DNA of 64,000 nt from Cymbidium sinense (Eukaryota; Streptophyta; Magnoliopsida; Asparagales; Orchidaceae). The notes below the pieces were generated by a model that was given only the letters and a program-made list of their open reading frames with translations, ran no database searches and was not told where the DNA came from. The stretch lies in contig CM038232.1 in the NCBI GenBank assembly GCA_021442155.1, positions 59,489,436 through 59,553,435 of the forward strand, given 5' to 3'. Shown here piece by piece: positions 13,871 through 25,582 of this stretch (its first letter is position 1; each line of letters begins with the position of its first letter). The position numbers and the translations under genes were made by a program.

Positions 13871-15207
13871 AGCTTGCTACATCTGCTACTAGGGATCTAT
13901 TTAAGAAGGCATGTTGAAGAAATACATTTTTCTAGTATCCATGGGTCATGGGTAATTCAAGCAATTAATGAGATAAAGGAACATTCGTGGATAGACCCCA
14001 TCTTGTCTTTTCTACAAGAAGGAACCCTTCCTGAAGACCCAACTTCTGCAACTCATCTCTGAAGATAAGCTTCAAACTTTACTATTAATGAAGGTGAACT
14101 ATACAAACGAGCTTTCTCTGGACCGTACCTCAAATGCCTCTCACCTTCAGAGGCCGATTACACATTAAGAGAGCTTCACTCAGGGATATATGGAGAACAC
14201 CTAGGAGGAAGGGCGCTAGCCCTTAAAATTATAATGCAAGAGTTCTATTGGCCTATGATGGAAAAAGATGCCTTGGAGTTCACAAAAAAATGTGCAAGTT
14301 GTCAGTTGCACTCTAACCTCTCTCACATGCCGCATATAGAGCTCTCATCCCTTCAAAGTGGCCTTTGCTCAGTGGGGATTGATATCATGGGACCTTTTCA
14401 ATAGCATCACACGAAAGTTTATCATTTTAGCACTTCACTTCTAAATGGGTGGAAGTCGAACCACTCGCTAAAATTAAGGATGAAAATGCTAAACAATTTG
14501 TTTGAAAAAATATAGTATGTCGATTCGGTCTTCCTGCAAAGATCATCACTGACAATGGAACCCAATTTACTAGAAAAGTCTTTACGTCCTTTTGCAAAAA
14601 TCTTTACATTTAGCTACTGCATACGGTTGTAGCACATCCTCAAACTAATGGGCAGACTGAAGCTACCAATAGGACTATACTCAAAGGACTAAAAATACAT
14701 CTTGAGAAGGTTGGGGGGCAATGGGTTGATGAGCTTTCTAATATTCTTTGGGCTTACCGCACTACATCGCTCACCCCGACTGGTGAGACACCATATAACT
14801 TGTGTTTCGGCACAAAAGCTATTATATCAGTAGATATCGGGGTTCCAAGTCTAAGAGTTCAATTATTCGATCATGATGATAATGAAGAAAAACTCTGACA
14901 CCACCTGGACCTACTCCCCGAAACTCGTGACATGGCTCTACTTCGGACTACTTCCTATCACCAAAGGGTAGCTTGTCACTTCAACAGAAGAGTAAAACCT
15001 CATCCCATATCTATCAGTGACTTGGTCCTACGAAGTCTCGAAGCTATAGGCAAAGGCCCTCAACACAATAAACTCTCACCTCTTTGGGATGGCCCATATG
15101 TGGTTATAGCTGTGGTAAAGCCAAGAACATTCAAACTCAAGGATCCAGAGGGAAAAACTTTACCTCAAACTTGGAAAACTGAGAATCTCCAAAAATATTA
15201 TCAATAA
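13871..15207 (+). pseudogene. Element 1 integrase remnant
   Basis: Integrase inserts the DNA copy into the chromosome. The zinc-binding N-terminus reads ELHSGIYGEHLGGR...FYWP...CASCQLH (14,160-14,320). The core shows DIMGPF (14,380), FGLPAKIITDNGTQF (14,530) and TNGQTEATNRTIL (14,645), with AYRTTSLTPTGETPYNL following. The C-terminus ends WKTENLQKYYQ at 15,207, a usual ending for this group. No chromodomain follows, as expected for Tat/Athila-type elements. Several stops, for example in the core near 14,400 and 14,505, break it. Confidence 0.88.
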
Positions 15208-15265
15208 TTCCTACTGTATAACTGTTGCAACTTTTATTTTGTCTCGTTTGTCATTTCCTTTTCAT

Positions 15266-15318
15266 GTAGCTAACCCCACTTAGTGGGGTAAAGACTTACT
15301 ATTGTTGTCATCATTTCT
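15266..15318 (+). repeat. Short segment like an RTE-LINE 3' tail
   Basis: CATGTAGC-x-ACCCCAC-x-TAGTGGG-x-TAAAG...TTGTTGT lies just after pol. It closely resembles the 3' end of the LINE at 37,050-37,100. Such hairpin-plus-TTG tails are typical of plant RTE LINEs and SINEs that borrow them. No other LINE or SINE sequence is seen next to it. Confidence 0.45.
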
Positions 15319-15486
15319 TCTTGAAACTCATATCCGTGTTAAAATCGTCTTATGATTATATCACCGAACTTATCAGAGTAATGAATTTATAGCTTTTTTC
15401 TTACAAGCTTATTTCTTCTTCATTTAATCCTCCCACTTGAACAATATACAACTCACGTTGTATCTCAATCGGGGCATAATTAATCT

Positions 15487-15905
15487 TAAGGGGACTTGAT
15501 CGGACCTCTTCCATACAGGTAAGAAGTCAAGTAACACTTTGGTTGATACTTAGGATAGGTTAAAAGGTCCTTAGTGGATATCCTGCGACCCCTTCCATAC
15601 AGGTAAGAAGTCAAGTAACACTTTGGCTGATACCTAAGATAGGTCAAAAGGTCCTTGGTGGACATCTCACGACCTCTTCCATACAGGTTAACATCATCAA
15701 GTAACACTTTTGTTGATACCTAGGATAGGTCAAAATATTCTTGGTGGACATCCCGTGACCTCTTCCATACAGGTTAACATCATCAAGTAACACTTTGACA
15801 AAACAACCTGGATTGGTCAAAATCCGGTGGATTCAATTCAACCTCATCTGTATAGGTTAGCATCATCGAATAATATTTGACCAATTACCCTGGATAGGTA
15901 AAAAC
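15487..15905. repeat. Tandem array, period 84-86 bp (Element 1)
   Basis: The anchor TTCCATACAGG starts at 15,509, 15,593, 15,677 and 15,763, with a diverged fifth copy near 15,850. Each unit also has AAGTAACACTTTGG, GATACCTAGGATAGGTCAAAA and CTTGGTGGACATC. The same words build the array at 32,790-33,740 of Element 2. The array lies in the 3' untranslated region. Tandem arrays at this place are known in Tat/Ogre elements and can seed satellites. Confidence 0.85.
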
Positions 15906-16034
15906 AAAATAAGAGCGTATCATCTAAAAAAAATTCATTGACAGCATTAACATGATGATATAAAAAAAATCAAGATTCTAATACACACTAATAACAATAC
16001 ATAAAAAAAATTCATCCTCAAGTAACGCTGCATC

Positions 16035-17940
16035 ATATCAGTTGGTGATATCAACATCCTCCTCAACACTAGGAGATGCTCCCTTGGACTCACTCTCAAT
16101 TCCTTCATCCCTTGAATCTAACAAAGGGTCATCAGATACTTGGCTGGGAGATAGATTCTTAATACTAGCTCCAGTCTTGCGGTGCACTAAGCGGATTCCT
16201 TTTAGGAACCCTAGAATGAAGCCCTCCTCTAAAAATTGGTGCTCCAAATCCCTCACTTCAACATCAAGAATATGATTACGAGCTTCTGACATGGTCTTGA
16301 TTATCAGCGATAAGCTGAGTTCTTAAAGTCTTCCACTACCTTCAAGAAGATTTTATTTGCTTCCACTTCTAACATTATATGCTCCTTCTCAGAAAGACGA
16401 TCATGTAATGCTTTCTTCTCTAGTTCGAGAGCTCTCTTCTCCTCTGCAATTATCTTGAGTCTTTTCTCTTTTTGGTGAGTCTCTGTTCTCACCTCAATCA
16501 GTTCATCATGAGTGCGCTCCACCTCCTAACACTGGAGAGAAAGAGAAGTCGACATGTTCGTTAGCTCAGTTCTGCACCCCGTTAGCTGATCCTCTAAAGT
16601 CGCCACTTCTTTGGTCTTAACACTCATCTTTCTCTCATACTCGCCTTGCAGATATTTTACCTTCACAAATTCAGTATTTCACTCATCTAAAGAGACACTC
16701 AAATGAGCTATTAGTCTTAATGTTTGAGTTACCTATAAAGAAAAAAAATCATCATAAATATTACACAAAAGAAAAGAAGGAGGAAAAGAAGAAAAGAAGA
16801 AAGAAAGGAAGACAACGTACCAATTCATCTACTAGTTGACACCCAGTGCATATGTGATTTTACACCTCTTCAGGAATGCGCTTGTGAACTCCCCATCATG
16901 AGTTGAAATAGCTAAACTCTCGAGGCCAAGCGGGGAGAACATCTTCTTCTTGAGATATCGGCGTAGTCACTTCAACACATGTCTTCTTTTTCTTTAGGGA
17001 AGAAACATTGTCACCACCCTGATTTCGTGATGGGCATCTTGAAAGAATCCTATGAATATGAGGAGACCTTTCATCACCTTTACTTGACCTCTTTAGTGGA
17101 AAAGAATGAGATCTCTCTGCCTGGATGGAAAGGCCAACCTTGAACATTCTATCTTCAACTATATATTTGCTAATATGACGTAACTCATGCTGTAAGCTTT
17201 CTACATCAGGAACATTAAGAGTTGCCAAGATCTCATTCTCTGCGATCAGCAATGGATCTAGAAGGTCATTCAATCTTCTCCATCTCTCAGGAAAGCCCCA
17301 CTCATTTTTCACAAAAAAGAATCCAGTAGACCAATTTTTAGAGGATCCCGTCTTTGAAAATTCTATCCAATTCTTTATAGTCGATAAGAAAACGTCCACG
17401 AGTATCACATGTGAATCTATACATTTGGCACAAGTATTTGATGTTCAAAGTAACACCACTCTCAAGAAGATAGTCAAACCAACGATGACCACTAAAGCTC
17501 AAAATGAAAATTGTGACAAAGCTACACCACATATTTTGAAGATCTCAATCAACTCGGGAGCCAAAGAGAATCGCAGTCACGCACGAAGAATCATCTCAAA
17601 AATAGTAAAGTACCCTGGTGGAGGTGAACGGGCTCGATAAGACTTTTTAGCAACAATGGCCATTAACTCATTAGGGAAGTAAAATTTTCTGCAGAACACC
17701 ATTAAACTATCTAATGTGATAGTGGATGATATATCGTCTGTAGCCATCACGTTATGGGTTTTCTTCTGGCCATCACCCTATGAAAATACATGATAAATAA
17801 AGAGGAAGAAATGACAAAAATCTGAAAATTTTGTGAATCAGCTTACTTACCCCAATACTTGGGCATATCCTTTTTTGACTTTCTCGCTCACGGATAGCTT
17901 GGGATAAAATTTTTCTCCTACGATTTGATGAAAAAGATAC
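16035..17940 (-). pseudogene. Spliced antisense gene remnant inside Element 1
   Basis: On the minus strand three coding blocks join through two short introns with GT...AG ends: 17,778-17,850 (73 bp, donor GTAAGT) and 16,733-16,820 (88 bp, donor GTACGT, acceptor TATAG). The first block encodes about 30 residues. The second encodes a globular part with PPPGYFTIFEM, SLAPELIEIFK, an FFFVKNEWGFPERW block and a LARH-like HELRHISKYI segment. The third is a Lys/Glu-rich coiled coil (EKRLKIIAEEKRALELEKKA) ending in an acidic tail (EGIESESKGASPSVEEDVD). This resembles the plant family named putative gypsy-type transposon (Pfam Transposase_28, from memory). In-frame TGA codons, for example at about 17,582, and a frameshift kill it. 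Its role in the element is unknown. Confidence 0.7.
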
Positions 17941-18169
17941 ACATACATATGAGAAAAAAAAAAGAGAGAGAGAGAAGATACTCCCCTCTAATGATGCTCA
18001 GAAATTACATGCCAAACTTTTTGAGTCATTCGGACGATGGTTCCTAGCTAACGCTTCTCCGCCACCTTGGTGGTTGTCAACTGCTGAACCATCCATTGAA
18101 GTTTCAAGATATCCAATTTCCTACAAAAAGAAGTAGGACCTACTAGTCTTGATGCCTCAAACTCGGTCC

Positions 18170-18565
18170 AGGCAAGTGATCAGCGCCTCATTGAGGAAAA
18201 ACCGAGAACCTCGTCGTATGAACTACGGGTCTTGATAGCCTCGAGCGGTCGGTCGACAAGGCGATCAATGATGCCTCTTTCGGGGAAAATCGAACCTCGC
18301 TATGAACTATGAGCCTTGGCGATCCGCCTCTTTCGAGGGAAAACCGGAGCCTCGTCGTATGAACTACGGGCCTTGATCGCCTCCAAACTCGGTCTGTCCG
18401 ACAAGGGCAGTCAACGCATCTTTCAAGAAAAAATCAAAGCCTCGCCATATGAACTACGGGTCTTGATCGCCTCCAAACCCAGTCGGTCCGACAAGGGCAG
18501 TTAACGCCTCTTTCGAGGGAAAACTGGAGCCTCGCCTTATGAACTACGGGCCTTGATCGCCTCGG
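18170..18565. repeat. Tandem array, period about 90 bp (Element 1)
   Basis: The word TATGAACTACGGG with CTTGATCGCCTC recurs. Units containing CCTCG...TATGAACTA begin near 18,209, 18,294, 18,349, 18,440 and 18,530. The last three are spaced 90 bp apart, and one earlier unit is shortened to about 56 bp. Each has CGCCTCTTTCGAGGGAAAA. The array is GC-richer than the rest of the element. It sits upstream of the antisense gene, so it could lie in that gene's promoter or leader; this is inference. Confidence 0.8.
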
Positions 18566-19061
18566 AATGACCCTCACTCAAAAAAAAGAGAAGCACTAGA
18601 GCATTAAAGAAGTGTGTCTTCTCTCTTAGGGGTTTCTGAGACTTCAGGCAAAGGGTAAAAAATCGTCGCCAAGCATCAAAAGCGCGAAACTATCAAAAAC
18701 CCGTTTAGTGGGTATGCCCTCAGCCAACCCACCCGTCGTTCAACCCGGGGCCACCAGCTGGCCATTCACCTGAGCCCCAGGTGAGCTCCATGCGGGTGGA
18801 TCGCCTCTGCCTTGAGCTCCCATGAGCTCCGTAGTGGATGACTCCATAACCTCGAAATCTCATGCCTGTGCATACCTACACACATCCGCGGCCCTGCATC
18901 TACTTATATAGTCATAATTTTGTGCTCTTATGAAGATATGTTCTCTCAAATTATGTGGTTAAAGGACTCTCAAATTTTATTGAAGAATTTGTTATTTTCA
19001 AGTATATGACGTATATATTTTTGGATGATTGAGATAATGTCATCCAAAAATAGGGGGCAAC
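18566..19061 (+). other. 3' untranslated end and polypurine tract of Element 1
   Basis: Non-coding sequence. From about 18,880 on (GCGGCCCT...GTCATAATTTTGT...ATGAAGAT...TTTTGGATGATTGAGATAATGTCA) it matches 35,215-35,360 of Element 2. It ends in CCAAAAATAGGGGGCAAC at 19,044-19,061, immediately before the 3' LTR. This purine run is where plus-strand synthesis would start. Confidence 0.8.
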
Positions 19062-19852
19062 TGATATGACAATGAAAATTCTGCTAGTTGAAGCACGAAT
19101 CTTGAAGTTAAAAGCAAACTGATCCGAAGTTGAAACTGGTCCAAGAACTTAAACTATCATTGGAAACTTTGGGATATCAGTTAAACTCCTAAAAAGCTCT
19201 CAAACATGGAGTGTTTTAATCAAATCGAACGTCTCGATGAGCCGGATCTAACAAGTCCAAGATCTCAAAATTCCGACTTCATTTGAGCATTCAAATATTT
19301 AAAATACATCAAATGATCAAAGGGATCATTTTGAGTCGTCCGATGAAGTGGAGTGGTACGGGTTTTGCATGTATTTACAGAGACGCCACTCTTCCAATCT
19401 ATAAATAGTCCCTCATTCTTCATATGATAGGAGCCCAAGCAAGAGAGAGGAGAGAGCTCTAAAGCTTGAAGATCCTCCAAAACAATGGCCACCACTCTGA
19501 CTTAACCGTAGCCGTCGGTCGTTGATCCTCGTCAATCTGTTGGTCTCCATCATGATGACTTTCATCATCAGTCGATGTTCCCCGCTGTCCACCATCATCT
19601 ACTACCACTGGCAATTATTGCAACGCGGTTACATGGTTGATGTTCTCTATATCTGATTCTGCATCTGTTATGGAAGATTTTTGTACTCACGAAACAAATC
19701 GTAGTGGAAGATTCTTCGTAGGCCGTGGTTTTCCTCTTTCAAGGTTTTACGTAAAAATTCTAGAGTTTTCTTGTTCACTTTAAATATATGTGTGTCTTTG
19801 GATTTACAACAAGGCGTAAAAACTCTCACCTGGGGTTTTCTAGCATGCAATA
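19062..19852 (+). repeat. 3' LTR of Element 1
   Basis: Starts TGATATGACAATGAAAATTC and ends TAGCATGCAATA, followed by the target duplication ATTAT (19,853-19,857). It aligns with the 5' LTR throughout but has many small gaps. The last two bases are TA in place of CA. Confidence 0.93.
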
Positions 19853-19857
19853 ATTAT

Positions 19858-21700
19858 CATTAAATCAAATAGTGAGATACAGAAGGTCCAATAATTTTAA
19901 ACCATACAAAGTCTTTCTCAACTTATAAAAAATTGTTAGTAAACATTATAAAAAATTGCTTAAAGGTAGAGAAATTAAGGTATTAAATAAATTGCAAAAT
20001 TTTTGGATGGATCCTATTTTGCCCTCATCTCCTCATCTCCTCATTGTAGTGCGTAAGACAGCATTGCACTAGTTTTTCATCTTTTTCAAAGGCTAAAATA
20101 AATCAATTTTTTCATAAAAAAAGTAAAGCTTAGAAAGAAAAGTTATGAATTCCCTCTTCCCCTTTAAGCGAATTTATGGTAAGAAAAAAGGTAAAGGAGT
20201 AAATATTTTTTTAGAATATTTTAAAATTTTGGAGTTTATTTGAAAAGAAATTTAAGATTATTTAATTTTTAATCAAGAAATTTTTAAAAATAAGCCTAAA
20301 ATTTAACAGAAAAATCATTTCATTTAAAAAAAAAAAAAGAAAAAAAAAAGGACTTGCATTCCTGCAGGCATGCTAGCTTTCCTTAACGGCTAGCCTAACC
20401 CGCTAGGCATTTATCGGCCCTATTTTAGATAAGAAATATTTATTTAGGGCTCATTTGGACTAATTTTTTTTTATATCTTTACTTTTATGTTAGTTTTTAA
20501 AAATATATTTGTTAACATTTTTTTTTAAGTATTATTATTCTTAATTTTAAAAGTAAAGTTTATAATTTTTAAAATTACTCAAAATAATTTTTAAATATTT
20601 TAAATATTTTTAAAAATAATTATATCTACTAAACGTATTTTATTTTAAATCATAACATAATTAAATCAAAATAAAAATACTAAACAAAAAAACAAAAGTG
20701 ATCGCAAATGATATTTATGCTTCCAAACATCATTTTTTTTTAACTTTCTAAATTTAATCACGTAAAATTTTGGACAATTTAGGAGCATTCAGAGATAAAT
20801 TTTTTTTTTCATTAATAATATGCTAATTTAAAAAAGCTATAATTACAACGGACAATAATTTATGGCCTTGATGGGAGGCCTACGTTAATGTGTAGGAAGT
20901 AGTTAAGACTTATGATTCAACACCTCAAATCTTCGAGACTTAATTTATTTTCAAATCAAATAGTGGTAAAATTGATATGTCATCAAAAAAATTTCAGGAT
21001 CAATATAGGAATCATCCAAATTTTATTTTTAATACTTTTTTTTGTATAAATACTTTGATGGACGGACTTAATAATGTCCAAAATTTCTTGATTCAAATCC
21101 AAATTATTTTATGTCAAATACTTGAAAGTATAATTAAAAATATCGCAACACCATGTGAAGAACCAAATAATATCCAAACTTACATGGTTCTAGAACTTGT
21201 TGATTTAAGAAATCCAATAAATCAAAAATCACTGAATTTTAATATTTTTAGGAACTTAAAGGGAGCCTATTATAATCAAGGTAATAAAAAAACTATCAAA
21301 TGTAATTTATTTAGCTTAATAATTATTATTTGATTTTTGCGGCTCAATTGGTATTATCTTCTAGCAAATAGTATCGACAACTAATGAAGACATACATCAT
21401 AACTTAACAATTTTTTCTTCATTATTATCAACTAATGCTGATGAGCATCAACAAATTGGCTTCATTTGTAGTAAAACTATATTTATGTGCTAATATTTTC
21501 CTAAAATAGAAATTATTTAAAAAAAAATTAACAAATAATGATAAGATAAATAAATTTAAGAAGCATAAATAAATATTTGTTTAATTTTGATGATAAACTT
21601 CATTTTCCCTGCCGAAATTATTTCAAAAATCTCTTGTGTTATGGCTCATTGACGAAATCAAAACAGAACATCTTCCCTCTCCCACTTTCCAATACTAACA
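19858..21700. other. Intergenic DNA with possible MITE remnant
   Basis: AT-rich sequence with long A and T runs. A segment from about 20,449 (GGGCTCATTTGGAC) to about 20,735 (TTCCAAACATCA) has ends that are loosely inverted, as in many plant miniature transposons, but I cannot show a target duplication. A 118-codon open frame at 20,977-21,333 is Asn/Ile/Phe-rich, resembles nothing I know, and is probably chance. Confidence 0.4.
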
Positions 21701-21746
21701 CCAGGACGGATGAGACATCCCCTTTATGCTCGTTTTTAAAGCTCGA

Positions 21747-21750
<4 letters not shown>

Positions 21751-21783
<33 letters not shown>
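21751..21783. repeat. (CT)n microsatellite upstream of the kinase gene
   Basis: About 16 CT units, 220 bp upstream of the chosen start codon of the receptor-kinase remnant. CT-rich tracts are common in plant 5' leaders, so it may belong to that gene's promoter or 5' UTR. Confidence 0.9.
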
Positions 21784-21786
<3 letters not shown>

Positions 21787-23639
21787 TTTGCTTTCCTCTT
21801 CCGTCTCCAACCATCCTTTTCGAGCTTTCTACTTTATGGTCTCTGCTCTTCTCAGAATCCGTGTGCGTCCAATTTCATAATTCCCTTCAAGCTTTGTTAG
21901 TTTAAGGCTACTCGTTATTTTATTACATAATTCTTGGGTATGTGATAAGACTTGGATAATCTTTTCTCTTCTTTGAGAGGTTATGAAGAAAAACATTCAG
22001 ATATAATGTGGTTTCATACTTTTCTTCTTATGCTTCTTGCGACCCAAATGGATAACCTTTTCCTTAAGACTTGTTTGTCCGTTCAAGAGGAAGAGGGTAC
22101 GTGTTTTTCCACTCCCTGCTTTATACTAAAGTTCTTTAAGCTTTCTTTGTTTATGATTCCATTGAGATAATTGAAGTTGGGGTTTTGGTGATAAAGCTCC
22201 AAAATCACCTATTTTTTTCATTTTGAATTTCAAAATCACATCTTAATTGAATTCGTCATTGTAGTTACTGTCAATTTTTGCAGTTTCAGCACTGAAAGCT
22301 TTTGCGGGAGCCATTTCTGAAGACCCTCTTGCAAAATTATCAGATTGGAGTACCAGCACAGATCCCTGCAGCTGGTATGGCATCAAGTGTTCATATTCGG
22401 GGAACCGTGTGATTTCTCTGTAAGTGATGGATAGTTGAAATTGCTATTTCTGTCGAAAAGTAAGCATTTTTTTTTTGTGAAGTTTTGAAAAGGTGTTCTT
22501 TTTCTCTGTTCCAAGTGGCACAACTATAGTTTTCTTTGGTAATTTTGCTTAAAATAAAAAAGAGTGATTATATTTCATTGGAATGATTTTTACTCAAATC
22601 GTTTGTGTTGATCTGTTGCAACATTTGCATAAAGTCTAAATTTTATTGTAACTTTTATTTGGAAAGCTTTATAGTCGTCTTCTTTTTCGTGCTTCCACAT
22701 CTACACTAATTTGTTGTACGAGCATTAGGTATTTTGTGCTCACTTTGGGGTATTGGATTCTGTTGCAGAAACTTTGCCAATTCCTCTTTGAAAGGGTTCA
22801 TCGCACCAGAACTTGGCTTGCTGAATTCATTACAAGAACTGTGTGTAATTTATCATTTTATAAACTCCAATTTGGTAAAATTTTCTGATTTTTGGTACGT
22901 TGCTTACCTCACAAATGCGTATGAATACATTGCAGAATCTTAAATAATAATCTGTTCTACGGAAACATACCCAAACAAATCGGCATGCTCAAAAACTTGC
23001 GGCGTTAGATTTGAGTGTGAACCATCTTTTGGGCCCTATTCCTTCAGAAATTGGAGATTTAAGTAATATAACAACAATGTAAGAAGGTTGTTTTTTTCTT
23101 CACTTTTGTTTTTCTGAGAGGTTCCTGACTTATTTTATTGCTGCAGAAATCTTCACTTCAATGGTTTGATTGGCCTCATCCCTGCTGAGCTTGGCAATCT
23201 GGCCAACCTTAGTGAACTGTATTTGGACAGAAATAAGCTTAGCGGACCAATTCCTGGAAGCAAAAGCTCAAACTCATCAACAACACATGGAATGTAATTG
23301 TCTTGTTCCCTAAACAGTTTTTTTGTAAGTAATAACATATAGCAAGTAGCAGTAGGATTTTCAATTTATTTACATCCTAGCATCATTAAGTAATTAATAT
23401 TATTAAAAGGATTGCTAATATCAATGACATGTCTTTAAAATTATTAATCTATGCGTGGTTTTACCTACCATTAGTATCAAATTGTCATTCATTTTATATA
23501 AGGAAAAAGCCTATTCTAATCCGTTGGGATAAAGATAATGGTGATGATGAACTTATACAAGTATTACAAATATTTATCAATGTGGTGCAAAGAATGGATA
23601 ATTCTACTACATTCTACTCCTGTGGTGTGGACAATTCCA

Positions 23640-25150
23640 TCACTACTGATTGACCCGACTTACTAAGCTACAAAGCGAAGCATATGAAGAAGTAGCACAT
23701 GATGATGTCCTCTTAAGCTTTAAGGAAAAAAGAATCTACGCCATCCTTCTACGGTCGAAAATCCATTCGATGTTGTAGTGTAGCGTGGTGGATTATAGGG
23801 ATGAAAGTCCTAGATCCGCTCATTTGACACTGAAAGGCAAAAGAGTCGGAACTCCGTTGGTCTAAGCCTCCTTTATCGGAGAGACATATTCTGAGAGGGA
23901 ACATGAAGAGTACCTGCATGACCCACATAGGGAAAGATGGCTAAAGGATGAGCAGCAAGATGGCCACAACGGTAACAACCCCATCTCTTCTACTTTTTTC
24001 TTTTCTAGTCGCTCGATGTCAGTCAAGAGAGAGGAAAGGTAACTTGGCGAGACTAAAAGTGAATGTGAAGTTTGTTATTTTTCCTGAGCTATATCATTAG
24101 CAACATAATGGAAAGCTAAAGCGAGTACATAACAAAGTTCCCATAAACATAAAAAGAAACTAAAAAAGAGAAAATAGATAAGAAAGGCAATAATTTTTGT
24201 CAGGTCTCTCTCCATTGCACAAGAAAAAAGAGCTAGCTGAGATATGAATCTCAGGATTACTTGAATGTGAATGCCTCCTTTCCCCATAGGCCTCTATTCT
24301 TTATGAACTGGCCGACATGAGGGAAAGTCCAAACCCTCTCCTCTAAAAAAGCCTTCTATAGTAGCTAGACAAGTCGCATGGTCTCGTAAATAAACCTTAC
24401 TCTTGCTTGGCATCATGGTCAAGTTGGTAGTCAATTATGTAGGGTTCAAGAGCTAACTGAATGGAAAGGCTAAGTCATGGTCTCGGGGATCGGAAAGTAT
24501 AGTAGCACTGAGCCTTTTGACCGGTCTTGACACATGGAAAAGAGGGTTGTCACTTTTTTAGGCTACACCCCCGAGAAAGTCCTCTATTTTCAGTTGAAAG
24601 TGAAAGCAGAACAAAGACATATGTGCCAACAACCTCTTCTTAATAGACATAAGAAAGAAATGGATTGATTTGGAAGACAAGTCATAGATAAAGAGTAACT
24701 AACCCAGCAGAGGTGTGAGTTAACAACTTTCTAATCCTCAAAGCCGACCTGCCACTTGAGAAAACTTTGCATAAAACCATTGACAAGCGGGGCCATCTTC
24801 CTTGGATTAGCGGTGAAACCTGCTAAAGCTCATGCAACTGAAGTCCTAAACAAAACACACCTCATGTTCAATAAATTTATAGGAAAATGGCTTGAAATTG
24901 TTATTGAGATCTGAAGTCTTTGATAGCATCGTCTAATCGGTAACGATGTCAGTGTGCATTTGTCATCTCAATCTCCGTGTCAATTCATAGCTCTACTGAC
25001 AAGTGAAAGAATATAGTACCACTATCACCCAAGTGCAACCAATTGATTCGAGATTGTTGTTTCTAATAGCATGAATCGACTTCTTATAGATACCACATTG
25101 AGCCTTCTCCCATAAAATGAGTTCGGGTTCAAAGGATCATGCATTCTCTG
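23640..25150. other. Organellar-looking insert in an intron of the kinase pseudogene
   Basis: The intron between the exons ending at 23,293 and starting at 26,195 is about 2.9 kb; the other introns are roughly 60-550 bp. Its central part is clearly GC-richer than the flanks and has even base use, few A/T runs and stop-interrupted frames, in the style of plant mitochondrial intergenic DNA. I recognise no mitochondrial gene in it. Insertion of organellar DNA into nuclear introns is well known, but a database comparison is needed to confirm it. Confidence 0.4.
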
Positions 25151-25222
25151 ATCCTGGATGGATGGATGCAAGGGCCGCAGGCTTCCTCATCTTGAATTTG
25201 CTCTGTTGAGAGATGACAAAAT

Positions 25223-25582
25223 TTGTTCCAACTCCATGGCTTCAAAGCTGCCTTCACCCTTTTTCAGCATTTTGGAGAAATGAATCATGGGGTCCCCAGT
25301 TGCACCCATGCTCCAGGCTTCACGGACCACAACAAGAAAGTAAAGCTCGTTGGCCCAGTTGTTGTAAAACCTGAACCTCTTAGTATGTTGGACTTTCCCA
25401 GTGCTGCTTGCAAGAATAGGAGAATGATCAAAGACCTTAGGCAGAAGAAAATCCGCACAGGAATGATGAAATGTTGTGGTTCAATGCTCGTTCCCCAAAA
25501 AGAGAAATTCGCTCCTACACTCATTCCTCACACTTGTTGGACCAAGCAACCTTTCATCGGGCTATCATCTACAGGAGAATAG
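25223..25582 (+). other. Unassigned 119-codon open frame in the intron
   Basis: An open frame that starts MFQLHGFKAAFTLF and ends in SSTGE. It is Lys/Pro/Cys-containing and of normal complexity, and the sequence here is GC-richer than the surrounding intron. It has no match I recognise. The minus strand is also open over 25,285-25,524. It could be an edge of the organellar-like insert or a captured exon. I do not claim it is expressed. Confidence 0.25.

Larger units (their letters stand above)
9044..19852 (+). mobile_element. Element 1: Ty3/gypsy LTR retrotransposon, Tat-like, degenerate
   Basis: A full-length element of about 10.8 kb. It is bounded by two similar LTRs (9,044-9,889 and 19,062-19,852) and flanked by the 5-bp target duplication ATTAT (9,039-9,043 and 19,853-19,857). 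The plus strand carries gag, protease, reverse transcriptase, RNase H and integrase in that order, which is the Ty3/gypsy order. Between pol and the 3' LTR lie about 3.8 kb with two tandem arrays and a spliced gene remnant on the opposite strand. A long 3' region with extra, sometimes antisense, genes is known for the Tat lineage. All plus-strand genes contain stops and frameshifts, so the copy cannot act on its own. The terminal CA of the 3' LTR has changed to TA. Confidence 0.93.

Noticed and set aside
20977..21333. 118-codon frame upstream of the kinase pseudogene
   Set aside because: AT-driven Asn/Ile/Phe composition, no homology recognised and no gene context.
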